From Opitutales bacterium UBA7389 (GTDB lineage: Bacteria > Verrucomicrobiota > Verrucomicrobiia > Opitutales > Opitutaceae), in contig DKNL01000013.1 in NCBI GenBank assembly GCA_002474325.1, positions 1-6,217 on the forward strand: 6,217 nucleotides of DNA, in the 5' to 3' direction. A program made the position numbers and the translations under genes. Under the pieces are notes generated by a model, which made no database searches, had not been told where the DNA came from, and was given only the letters and a program-made list of their open reading frames with translations. This document shows, in pieces, positions 1 to 6,217 of this stretch. Every line of letters begins with the position of its first letter. Within the stretch, counting starts at the first letter, position 1.

Positions 1-1
1 A

Positions 2-988
2 GTGGTTATCACCGACCTCATGCAGACCATCCTGCTTTACGGCGGCGCCTTGCTGGTCATAGGGACCATCACCGTTAAGATGGGTGGATTCGGTTGTTTC
101 CCAACCGAGTGGCAGACGGACATATGGGATACACAACCCATTTTCAGCCTCGATCCATCCACGCGGGTCACCGTCGTGGGGGCTATCCTTACCGTGTTCG
201 TCTACGCCTGTGCAAATGCCGGTGGCGATCAGGTGTCTATCCAACGGTTCATGGCGACCAAAGATGCTAAGACTGCGCGTAAGGCGATCGGTATCCAGCT
301 CTGTGTTGCCGCCATCGTTACCCTTACGCTTGCTGTTACCGGATTGGCCCTGCTCGGTTATTTCCAAGCGAATCCTCAGTTCCTTCCGGCGGGAATGACG
401 CTTAAGGAAAATGCTGATAAGATCTTCCCCCACTTTATCGCCTTCCACCTCCCGCCAGTGGTCTCGGGTTTCGTGCTGGCCGGACTCTTTGCGGCCGCCA
501 TGTCCAGCATCGATTCCGGCGTCAATTCCATCACCGCCGTCGTGATGACCGACTACCTTGATCGCTTTGGCATCAAGCCTGAGACCGAAAGAAAACACGT
601 CTTTTTCGCGAGAAGCTTGGCTATCGGCATCGGTGTGATTGTCGTTTTGGCTAGCGCATTGATAGAACACGTGCCAGGCAACATTACCGCCGTCACCACT
701 AAAACGGTGAACCTGCTTACAGTTCCCATCTTCATCTTGTTTTTCTTCGCCCTATTCGTTCCGTTTGCCAACGCACCCGGCGTTTGGATCGGAGTCACTT
801 GCAGTATTACTGCCGCCGTTCTGATCGCGTTCTCCGGCCCCATATTCGGGATGAATGAGCAGGGACTGGATCCCGTCAGTTTCCAGTGGATATCCCCCTC
901 GGCATTGCTTGTCGGCATCAGCTCGGGTTGCGTGGCGTGCAAGATATTTTCAATTACGAGTCCCCCTGAAAATCCTCCTGCCGTTTAA
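2..988 (+). CDS. Sodium:solute symporter (SLC5/SSS family), 5'-truncated by window edge
   Basis: This is the C-terminal part of an inner-membrane Na+-coupled transporter of the SSS/SLC5 family; the substrate cannot be read from the sequence (sugars, sialic acids and organic acids all occur in the family). About 328 residues are visible and seven or eight hydrophobic segments can be seen, roughly at residues 8-25, 58-74, 98-120, 148-168, 204-222, 236-256, 260-280 and 300-316. Family hallmarks are the loop GGDQVSIQRFMATKD (75-89) and the helix GLFAAAMSSIDSG (161-173). Ala165, Ser168 and Ser169 have the same spacing as the Na2-site Ala361, Ser364 and Ser365 of vSGLT. Full-length members have about 500 residues, so the first four or five helices lie before the window; the GTG at position 2 is only the first possible start inside it. 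The stop is TAA at 986-988. Codon use is more GC-rich than in the two genes that follow. Confidence 0.9.
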   Translation: MVITDLMQTILLYGGALLVIGTITVKMGGFGCFPTEWQTDIWDTQPIFSLDPSTRVTVVGAILTVFVYACANAGGDQVSIQRFMATKDAKTARKAIGIQLCVAAIVTLTLAVTGLALLGYFQANPQFLPAGMTLKENADKIFPHFIAFHLPPVVSGFVLAGLFAAAMSSIDSGVNSITAVVMTDYLDRFGIKPETERKHVFFARSLAIGIGVIVVLASALIEHVPGNITAVTTKTVNLLTVPIFILFFFALFVPFANAPGVWIGVTCSITAAVLIAFSGPIFGMNEQGLDPVSFQWISPSALLVGISSGCVACKIFSITSPPENPPAV

Positions 989-1016
989 AGATCTTTGCCT
1001 TTGTTTTCCGGATGAC

Positions 1017-1466
1017 GTGGGAACCTTCTCAATCACTCGCGCCTGGCATAATGCAGCTCCCTCATGGAGTTTGTATTCAGAGGATAAAGACCGTATTATT
1101 TCACATGTCGGAGTAGTAGACAGAAATATTCTAGTTGGCGACAAAGTTGCTCGCGTTGCAGGCATACAGAACGTATTTGTTTTGCCTGAATTCAGAGGGA
1201 AGGGCTTTTGTGATGCTCTTATGAATGCAGCTATGGTTAAGGCGGCTGAATATGGTTTTGATTTTGGCCTGTTGTTTTGCATTCCCGATATTGAAAAAGT
1301 TGACGAGCGAAGTGGATGGATTAAGCTGTCGCATAGCTCCATGCTATTCATCGATGAGTCCGGAAACGACGGGATTCTCCCAGGCAAAAACATTGCCATG
1401 TACTTTCCTCTGAAACTCAGTACCTTTCCTGCTGGGGACATTCACCTACAAGGCATTGACTGGTGA
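1017..1466 (+). CDS. GNAT-family N-acetyltransferase, start uncertain, probably N-terminally short
   Basis: This is a probable acetyl-CoA-dependent acyltransferase of the GNAT fold, with unknown acceptor. The core reads HVGVVDR, then VAGIQNVFVLPEFRGKGF, then a helix with DALMNAAM and the strand FGLLFC. This matches beta4, the pyrophosphate-binding loop (motif A) and the following helix and strand of GNATs. The loop is R-G-K-G-F-C, with Cys where Gly or Ala is usual at the sixth position. The frame is open back to an ATG at 855, but that start would overlap the symporter by over 130 bases. GTG at 1017 is the first in-frame start after the symporter stop and gives 149 residues, without a visible Shine-Dalgarno sequence. 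Motif A then sits near residue 60, earlier than the usual 75-90, so the first strand and helix of the fold look missing. The stop overlaps the GTG of the next gene, which indicates an operon. The family assignment is good; the start and intactness are not. Confidence 0.72.
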   Translation: MGTFSITRAWHNAAPSWSLYSEDKDRIISHVGVVDRNILVGDKVARVAGIQNVFVLPEFRGKGFCDALMNAAMVKAAEYGFDFGLLFCIPDIEKVDERSGWIKLSHSSMLFIDESGNDGILPGKNIAMYFPLKLSTFPAGDIHLQGIDW

Positions 1467-2803
1467 TTCGATTAACTGTCGCGATGCACTTGGAAAACCG
1501 AATCCGTATATTACCTGACAACGTCGAAAGACACATTAAAACTTTGTCTGAAGAAATTGGGGTCCGCTTAGCTGGATCCCTAGGAGAAAAACGGGCCGAA
1601 GAATATATAGCGGCGGAATTAACTCAGTATGGAGCTGAAGTTCAGATTGAAAGATTCCCCATTCAAGAGCGGGCTGTAGAAAGAGAAACGCTCCAGATAA
1701 AGCTTAATGGAAAATGGGAATCCTTCTCCTGCTCTTTATTGGGCAATGCATTGGGAACAAAGGGTGAAACAAAAGAGGCGCCAGTTGTTTTCTTTTCGTC
1801 GCAAACAGACTACCAGCGAAAAGATCTTTCCTATCTCTCGGGTAAGGCCGTTGTACACTTGGGTAGTCACATTGAAAAAGGCGACAATTACAGACGGTTA
1901 ATAAATGCCAAGCCGGCCTTTGTATTATTTGTCGATGTTCGCTTTCCAGGAACGGTAGTAACGGCGGACGGCATGTTTCCGGCCTACACACACAAGTACG
2001 GCGGGATGACCATAGCCAGTGTTGCCTATATGGACGCCTGGAAGTGGAAACAAGAGGAGGCGAGCACAGCTAGACTCTGTATCTATGGTGAAATGCGTGA
2101 GAGCTCATCATCCAATATCATCGCCGAGTTGCCGGGGACTGACTTGAGTTCGGAAATACTCTTTGTTGGATGCCATCACGATACTCAGGCTGATTCTGTT
2201 GGAGCGGATGATAATGCCACAGGAGTTGCTGCCGTGTTGGCAACAGCACAGGTGCTGGCGAAGCTGCCACGAAAACGGACGATACGGTTAGTCAGTTTTG
2301 GAGCAGAAGAACAGCTCTCGGTTGGCAGTTCATTCTATGTCAGACAGCGGCGAGAAGAACTGAAAGATCGAGGTGGCTGTATGTTCAACTTTGACTCTTT
2401 TGGGTCCTTAATGGGGTGGACAAATCTTTCTTGCATCGGCTCTGAGGAATTGGGCGACTATTTCAACCGAATGTTCGTGGGACAAGATGAGTATCTTGCT
2501 GTGAAGCATGAAATCGTGCCCTATGCCGACCATTTCCCTTTTGCCGCGGCAGGAATTCCTGGAGTCTATCTCGGGCGCTCTAATTGCGCCTCAGGCCGCT
2601 TCTTTCATCATCGTCCTGACGATACCCTATCCAAAATCAGTATTCCTCTATGTACAAAACTCATTCAGGTGGGCTGCCTAAGTTTATTCAAATTGGCTAA
2701 TGCTGAATCTCTGCCATTTCGACTAATTGTCTCCGAAGATTCGCAGGCGGAAATTGAAAAGATGTGGCAAGAAATTTTTGGCGGTTGGGAGGGCTTCAGT
2801 TAG
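1463..2803 (+). CDS. M28-family zinc metallopeptidase (aminopeptidase-like) with PA-like insert
   Basis: This is a complete 446-residue peptidase of clan MH, family M28 (di-zinc aminopeptidase/carboxypeptidase fold). By comparison with Aeromonas aminopeptidase the active site is intact: His238 and Asp240 in GCHHDT, bridging Asp250 in GADDNATG, the Glu282-Glu283 pair in GAEEQ, Asp311 in NFDSFG, and His383 in HHRPDDT. Residues about 105-190 lie between the N-terminal helices and the catalytic core and look like a PA-type insert. The N-terminus (MIRLTVAMHLENRIR...) is polar with no signal peptide, so the enzyme is probably cytosolic, whereas many M28 enzymes are exported. The GTG at 1463 overlaps the upstream stop (GTGA), with AAGG about ten bases before it; ATG at 1484 (Met8) is the alternative. 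Translational coupling to the acetyltransferase is likely. The substrate is unknown; a peptide or an N-acylated amino compound is possible. Confidence 0.9.
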   Translation: MIRLTVAMHLENRIRILPDNVERHIKTLSEEIGVRLAGSLGEKRAEEYIAAELTQYGAEVQIERFPIQERAVERETLQIKLNGKWESFSCSLLGNALGTKGETKEAPVVFFSSQTDYQRKDLSYLSGKAVVHLGSHIEKGDNYRRLINAKPAFVLFVDVRFPGTVVTADGMFPAYTHKYGGMTIASVAYMDAWKWKQEEASTARLCIYGEMRESSSSNIIAELPGTDLSSEILFVGCHHDTQADSVGADDNATGVAAVLATAQVLAKLPRKRTIRLVSFGAEEQLSVGSSFYVRQRREELKDRGGCMFNFDSFGSLMGWTNLSCIGSEELGDYFNRMFVGQDEYLAVKHEIVPYADHFPFAAAGIPGVYLGRSNCASGRFFHHRPDDTLSKISIPLCTKLIQVGCLSLFKLANAESLPFRLIVSEDSQAEIEKMWQEIFGGWEGFS

Positions 2804-2869
2804 GGCAAATCGGTCGGCTAGCACGATTCGATGGTTGCGTAGACGGGCTCGCAATCTAGAACACAGGCC

Positions 2870-3160
2870 ATGAGGTTCGATTGGATTTTTCTTCTCGTTG
2901 GATTCACATTTACTCTCTCCGCTGCTGATACCCTTCCTCAAGTTGAGGTGACGAATGTTCGTCGTGCCTATCACAACGGAGAGCACAATGCCTTTACCGA
3001 CCTGATCCGATGGAAGGGACAATTCTGGCTGACGTTTCGTAGCTGTCCCGATGGACACATGGTGCATCCCACGTCCTCGATTCGGATCCTCTGCAGTTCT
3101 GACACGCAGGAGTGGAAAGAAGTCCATCGTTTTTCCGTACCGCGTCGAGCCAGTGGATAG
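2870..3160 (+). CDS. N-terminal fragment of a secreted sialidase/BNR-repeat-like protein (truncated)
   Basis: The fragment has 96 residues. It starts with a signal peptide (MRFDWIFLLVGFTFTLSAAD, likely cleaved after Ala18 or Ala19). The first beta-propeller blade follows: VRRAYHNGEHNAFTDLIRW, then WLTFRSCPDGHMVHPTSSI, then a blade ending in EWKEVHRFSVPRR. From memory of the family, this resembles the start of exo-alpha-sialidase-like proteins of PVC bacteria and Bacteroidetes, which normally continue after the VPRR-type segment with D-T-R-D-P-H. Here the reading ends in Ala-Ser-Gly-stop directly after Arg93, so several hundred residues of propeller are missing. The last three codons are antisense to the neighbouring DUF1549 gene, so they are foreign to this gene. 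The ATG at 2870 lies 66 bases after the peptidase stop, with only a weak purine run upstream. The product would not fold as a sialidase, so this is a remnant or an artefact of a junction. The family call is moderate; the truncation call is strong. Confidence 0.68.
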   Translation: MRFDWIFLLVGFTFTLSAADTLPQVEVTNVRRAYHNGEHNAFTDLIRWKGQFWLTFRSCPDGHMVHPTSSIRILCSSDTQEWKEVHRFSVPRRASG

Positions 3161-3827
3161 CCATTTTCTCGCCGTAATGTTTGGATGTTAGCAAATCGTC
3201 GACTGCCTTCTCGTAGGCATCTGGATCCGTCTCGTTGACGAATGTCTGAACTGCTTCGGGTTTGGGCGGTAGGCCGTTAAGATCGAAAGACAGGCGGCGA
3301 AGCAGCGTCGCTTTCGAGGCTTCGGGCGAGAGTTTCAATCCTTTCTTCTCGAGTCGACGAGTGACGATCTCATCGATGCTTTCGAAGGGAGGGCTTTCGA
3401 TGGGTGTGTAAGCCCAATGGTTTTCATATTCGGCTCCTTCTGCTATCCAGCGTTGCAACAATTCCTTTTCCTTATCGCTCAGCGAATGGTTGGATTTCGG
3501 CGGAGGCATGACCTCATCGCTATCCTCGCTGAAAATCCGGTAGACTAGTTCGCTCTCATTGGGATCGCCTGGCACAAAGGCGAAGGCCTCGATGGCATCC
3601 TCGCGGATATCTAGTCGTAGATCTGCTTCCCGCGTTTCACGATCCGGCCCGTGGCAGAAAAAACAATTGTTGGAAAGGATGGGGCGAATCACTCGGTTGA
3701 AGTCGACCTCATCAGCGAAAGTGATTTTCGAGTCTATCGTGGATGCCACGACAAGAATTGCTACTAAAACTCTGATTATTTTGGCAAGGGCTTGTAAGTG
3801 TCGGACGGAGGGAGATGAGAAAAGCAT
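2994..3827 (-). CDS. Planctomycete-type cytochrome c (PSCyt1) + DUF1549 protein, C-terminally truncated
   Basis: This is the N-terminal part of a large secreted protein typical of PVC bacteria. A signal peptide covers roughly residues 1-38 (hydrophobic core IIRVLVAILVVAST, cleavage near TFA/DE). A cytochrome c domain of the PSCyt1 type (PF07635) follows, with the heme motif CFFCH (Cys55, Cys58, His59) and a likely axial Met107 in VMPPP. A DUF1549 (PSCyt2) region begins near residue 148 with the segments ATLLRRLSFDLNGLPP and YGEKMAIHWLDAVR. Family members usually continue after the LDxVR segment with YADT and then a DUF1553 (PSD1) domain, for 700 or more residues in all. Here native sequence stops at Arg231 (3135-3137), and the remaining 46 codons to the stop at 2994 are simply antisense to the sialidase-like gene. 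The ATG at 3827 has no Shine-Dalgarno sequence. The function is unknown; the gene is divergent from the dehydrogenase at 4097. Confidence 0.85.
   Translation of the reverse strand: MLFSSPSVRHLQALAKIIRVLVAILVVASTIDSKITFADEVDFNRVIRPILSNNCFFCHGPDRETREADLRLDIREDAIEAFAFVPGDPNESELVYRIFSEDSDEVMPPPKSNHSLSDKEKELLQRWIAEGAEYENHWAYTPIESPPFESIDEIVTRRLEKKGLKLSPEASKATLLRRLSFDLNGLPPKPEAVQTFVNETDPDAYEKAVDDLLTSKHYGEKMAIHWLDAVRKNDGLLSTPACQNCRGSESRTWDAPCVHRDSYETSARIVPSIGSGR
3135..3148. other. Rearrangement or assembly junction joining two truncated genes (14-bp shared sequence)
   Basis: The sialidase-like gene on the plus strand keeps recognisable family sequence up to Arg93 (ends at 3148). The DUF1549 gene on the minus strand keeps it up to Arg231 (codon at 3135-3137). 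The 14 bases CCGTACCGCGTCGA therefore fit both genes, one in each direction. The breakpoint must lie in or at the edge of this stretch, which looks like a microhomology. No insertion sequence, target duplication or recombinase gene is beside it. Confidence 0.7.
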
Positions 3828-4096
3828 TCGGACAATCTGGTCGGGACTCGAGATTTGGGTCTATAAGCCGTCCTGCTGGGAAATCAATCAAATCCGATTT
3901 TTCGGGTATTCTGGGGGTAATCGGACAAATGGACATCGTCGGGTTGGATCTCCTCTCCCACGATGCGGGATCAGGTGCGAGATCGAATGCAATGCTTGCG
4001 AACGATGTTAAGAACTCGCTTTTTAATTCTTATGTTATTTGTATCGCGTACGAAAACGGGATTGCGATTGCTTGGTTGGGTACGCGTAATGCCACC
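3828..4096. promoter_or_regulatory. Divergent intergenic region between the DUF1549 cytochrome gene and the sugar dehydrogenase
   Basis: These 269 bases separate two divergent genes and should hold both promoters. No open frame in it looks like a gene; the frame of the dehydrogenase does stay open back to an ATG at 3992. A 7-base inverted repeat, TCCGATT (3893-3899) and AATCGGA (3919-3925), is separated by 19 bases. It could be an operator, but arms this short may be chance. No transcription terminator or tRNA-like fold was noticed. Confidence 0.4.
3860..3887 (-). promoter_or_regulatory. Candidate sigma70-type promoter for the DUF1549 cytochrome gene
   Basis: Read on the minus strand, TTGATT (3887-3882) and TATAGA (3865-3860) are separated by 16 bases. 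Each box matches four of six positions of the sigma70 consensus. Transcription would start near 3853, giving a short leader of about 26 bases before the ATG at 3827. The position fits, but it is a pattern match only, and promoter rules of this organism are not known. Confidence 0.3.
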
Positions 4097-6217
4097 ATGA
4101 CTCGAGCACCGTTTCCTCTTTCATTGCCGATTCTTTTCTCGGCAGTCATTTTCCTGAGTCTGGCTTTTGGCGAGGAGCGTGTTGAATGGGTGGGCTCAAA
4201 GATTCGTGGTACGCCAGAGCCCATCCCCGCCTACCAGGCTGAGCCGATATGGCCGCACATCAGCTTCACGAACGCGTTGGCGATCACGATTCTTAAGTCT
4301 CGTGAGCGGATGTTTGTTACCGAGCAAAAGGGAAAGATTTGGATACTGCCATCCGATCTCAATGCGAACCCCGAGAGTCCTGAGCTATCGGCGGATTTGA
4401 GCACGTTTGTTCATGGATTTCTCAATACCTATGGTCTCGCTTTTCACCCAAGATTCGAAGTTAACCGGTTGTGCTACGTCTTCTATACTTCGATTCTTCA
4501 ATCTGGTGCTCAGAAGTCTACGGTTAGCTCTTTTCGTCTCGATGATTCGCTCAGAGTATTGCCCGAAAGCCGGGAGGATATAATTTCTTGTGGAGTTGGC
4601 GGCCACAATGGTGGGAACATTCAATTCGGTCCCGATGGCATGCTCTACATACCAGTCGGAGATTTAGCTCCGCCCGACCCGCCGGACCCGAACAACGATG
4701 GCCAGAATTTGGAGACCATAGCAGGAGCGATTTCCCGTATTGATGTAGACCGGCGCGATCCCGGTCTCCCTTACGCAATCCCGAAGGATAATCCTTTTGT
4801 AGGTATACAAGGTGCTCGTCCTGAAATCTGGGCCTTCGGGTTTCGCAATCCGTGGAAGATGGATTTCCACCCAATTACTGGCAATATATGGCTAGGGGAC
4901 GTAGGCTGGGAATTGTACGAGATGATCCATCGGGTGGAGAAAGGTGGCAATCACGGTTGGTCTGTAGTTGAAGGCCCAGTACCGGTCAAGCCGGACCAGA
5001 AACGCGGACTAGGACCGATTGTCTCTCCTGTCTTAAGCTACTCGCATGACACGGAAGGAGCATCGGTAACTGGTGGCTTTTTCAATTCGGGAGAACGTTT
5101 TCCTGAGCTAAAGGGCGCTTACATTTATGGCGATTGGTCCAATGGGAAAGTCTGGGCCCTGGAATGGGATGGTGAAAAGATGGCTCAGAACTATCTCATC
5201 GCTGAAACGCGCAAACAGATCGTATCGTTTGGCGATGTGTCTGGCGGCGAGATCATCTTTATAGACTGGCCCGATGACCAACGGCTTCATCGGCTCGTCC
5301 CCAATCCGCGAGAGGGTGAAGTGAGCGACTTCCCCAGCCGATTGAGTCTCACTGGCCTTTTCGAAGATACTGAAAATGAGATTCCCGCTCCGGGAGTCTA
5401 CGGATTTTCCATCAATTCACCCATGTGGCAGGAGGGAGCAGAGTCTAGTTACTGGGTAGCCATTCCTGAGAAAGATGGATTTAAAACGAGTATTGCCAGA
5501 CCTCAACCGTTTATACTGACCCAGTATCGGGAGGTAAAAGACTCCGTACTGGTAAAGACAATACGTTTGAACGAACAGCGAGTGGAAACGCAAATCCTGC
5601 ACTGGGATGGGTATTGGAATGGCTATACTTATCGGTGGAACGAAGAGCAGACAGATGCCACCTTAGTGGCTCGCGAAGGACTGACGACGACGGTCCAAGG
5701 TAAGCCATGGCGCTTCTATGCCAGAAACGAATGCATGCGCTGCCACGGAAGCAATTTTCATAAGCCACTGGCTTTTTTCCCAGGTCAGATGGCCCGTGAT
5801 GATCAAATCAAGCGATTCTTGGGCTTGGGGCTAGTCGACGATGCATTCGAGAAAGCCGCGAAGATTCAGCCGATGGGTAATCCTTACGACGAATCACTCG
5901 CTTTGGAAACCAGAGCACGGTCTTGGATCCATAGCAACTGTGCGGGATGCCATCGGCGTTCGGGTGGGGCAGGAATTGTCTCGATGATGAATATCACGAC
6001 GACCAATGAAAATATGCGTATATTGAACTTCGGCCCCAGTCGAGGCAGTTTTGGGCTCGAGGGGGCGCCGCTAATCGAGCCAGGGAATCCCTATCGATCT
6101 ATTCTCTATTATCGCATTGCTACAAAGGGGGCAGGGCATATGCCGATGATCGGGGTACCTTCGATTGATCGTGAAGGGGTGCATGTCGTGCACGATTGGA
6201 TACGTTCGTTGCAACCC
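4097..6217 (+). CDS. Secreted PQQ-type glucose/sorbosone dehydrogenase fused to a C-terminal diheme cytochrome c, 3'-truncated by window edge
   Basis: 707 codons run without a stop to the window end. A signal peptide (hydrophobic core at residues 8-24, likely cleavage after Gly25) indicates export. Residues about 50-400 form a GSDH beta-propeller (PF07995 type): VTEQKGKIW, HGFLNTYGLAFHP, GGHNGGNIQFGPDGMLYIPVGD, GFRNPWKMDFHP, NHGW and GDWSNGKVW. His170 and Arg250 align with the catalytic His144 and the PQQ-binding Arg228 of soluble glucose dehydrogenase. Residues about 411-707 resemble the SO2930/HNE_0200-type diheme protein, including YRWNEEQTDA. Heme motifs are CMRCH (Cys546, Cys549, His550) and CAGCH (Cys615, Cys618, His619), with Met682 or Met684 in GHMPM as a possible axial ligand. 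The likely role is oxidation of a sugar or polyol in the periplasm, with electrons passed directly to the attached hemes. The terminal DWIRSLQP suggests the gene ends soon after the window. ATG 4097 is chosen because it gives a clean signal peptide; in-frame ATG 3992 is the alternative. No Shine-Dalgarno sequence precedes either. Confidence 0.9.
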   Translation, partial: MTRAPFPLSLPILFSAVIFLSLAFGEERVEWVGSKIRGTPEPIPAYQAEPIWPHISFTNALAITILKSRERMFVTEQKGKIWILPSDLNANPESPELSADLSTFVHGFLNTYGLAFHPRFEVNRLCYVFYTSILQSGAQKSTVSSFRLDDSLRVLPESREDIISCGVGGHNGGNIQFGPDGMLYIPVGDLAPPDPPDPNNDGQNLETIAGAISRIDVDRRDPGLPYAIPKDNPFVGIQGARPEIWAFGFRNPWKMDFHPITGNIWLGDVGWELYEMIHRVEKGGNHGWSVVEGPVPVKPDQKRGLGPIVSPVLSYSHDTEGASVTGGFFNSGERFPELKGAYIYGDWSNGKVWALEWDGEKMAQNYLIAETRKQIVSFGDVSGGEIIFIDWPDDQRLHRLVPNPREGEVSDFPSRLSLTGLFEDTENEIPAPGVYGFSINSPMWQEGAESSYWVAIPEKDGFKTSIARPQPFILTQYREVKDSVLVKTIRLNEQRVETQILHWDGYWNGYTYRWNEEQTDATLVAREGLTTTVQGKPWRFYARNECMRCHGSNFHKPLAFFPGQMARDDQIKRFLGLGLVDDAFEKAAKIQPMGNPYDESLALETRARSWIHSNCAGCHRRSGGAGIVSMMNITTTNENMRILNFGPSRGSFGLEGAPLIEPGNPYRSILYYRIATKGAGHMPMIGVPSIDREGVHVVHDWIRSLQP

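Noticed and set aside
855..1016. Extension of the acetyltransferase back to ATG 855 (MSRDWIPSVSS...)
   Set aside because: It lies inside the symporter gene in another frame, the extra residues show no GNAT character, and the overlap would exceed 130 bases. I keep it only as an open frame.
950..1441. Minus-strand open frame of 163 residues across the acetyltransferase
   Set aside because: It mirrors the plus-strand coding sequence, which carries the GNAT motif. Its translation has no domain-like pattern or start signal.
2804..2869. Possible terminator between the peptidase and the sialidase-like fragment
   Set aside because: I found no GC-rich stem followed by a T run in these 66 bases; the GCTAGC palindrome is too short to be meaningful.
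3559..4011. Plus-strand open frame of 150 residues opposite the DUF1549 cytochrome gene
   Set aside because: It is antisense to a gene with clear heme and DUF1549 motifs, has a Ser/Arg-rich composition typical of shadow frames, and has no recognisable domain.
4091..4099. GCCACCATG resembling a eukaryotic Kozak context
   Set aside because: The neighbouring genes are clearly bacterial (heme cytochromes, PVC domains, GTGA overlap, short intergenic gaps), so the match is coincidental.
4551..4874. Minus-strand frames opposite the GSDH domain
   Set aside because: They are antisense to the conserved propeller motifs and have no recognisable features.

Overview
The window suggests a member of the PVC superphylum, most likely Verrucomicrobiota or Planctomycetota. 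The main reasons are a planctomycete-type cytochrome c plus DUF1549 protein, a sugar dehydrogenase fused to a diheme cytochrome, a sialidase-like secreted protein and an SLC5-type symporter. Most starts have no clear Shine-Dalgarno sequence, which also fits these groups. The phylum call is an inference from gene content.

Layout. (1) 1-988, plus strand: the C-terminal two thirds of a sodium:solute symporter whose 5' end lies before the window. (2) About 1000-2803, plus strand: a GNAT-type acetyltransferase, apparently short at its N-terminus, followed by a complete M28-family metallopeptidase; the two overlap by four bases (GTGA). (3) 2870-3148, plus strand: the first 93 residues of a secreted sialidase/BNR-like protein, broken off abruptly. 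(4) 3135-3827, minus strand: the first 231 residues of a cytochrome c (PSCyt1) plus DUF1549 protein, broken off at the same point. (5) 3828-4096: a divergent intergenic region with one plausible promoter. (6) 4097 to the window end, plus strand: a large secreted PQQ-type glucose/sorbosone dehydrogenase with a C-terminal two-heme cytochrome part, running off the right edge.

Functional picture. The right third encodes periplasmic redox proteins: a sugar dehydrogenase that could pass electrons to its own hemes, divergent from another c-type cytochrome protein. The left part is uptake and processing: a Na+-driven symporter, an acetyltransferase and an apparently cytosolic aminopeptidase-like enzyme. 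No RNA gene, CRISPR array, insertion sequence or transposase was seen.

The most notable observation is structural. Two unrelated genes on opposite strands are both cut at 3135-3148, and the conserved reading of both passes through the same 14 bases. This is a rearrangement breakpoint or an assembly chimera, so gene order across it should not be trusted. A second, weaker candidate junction lies around 950-1017. I found no convincing novel defence or mobile system.
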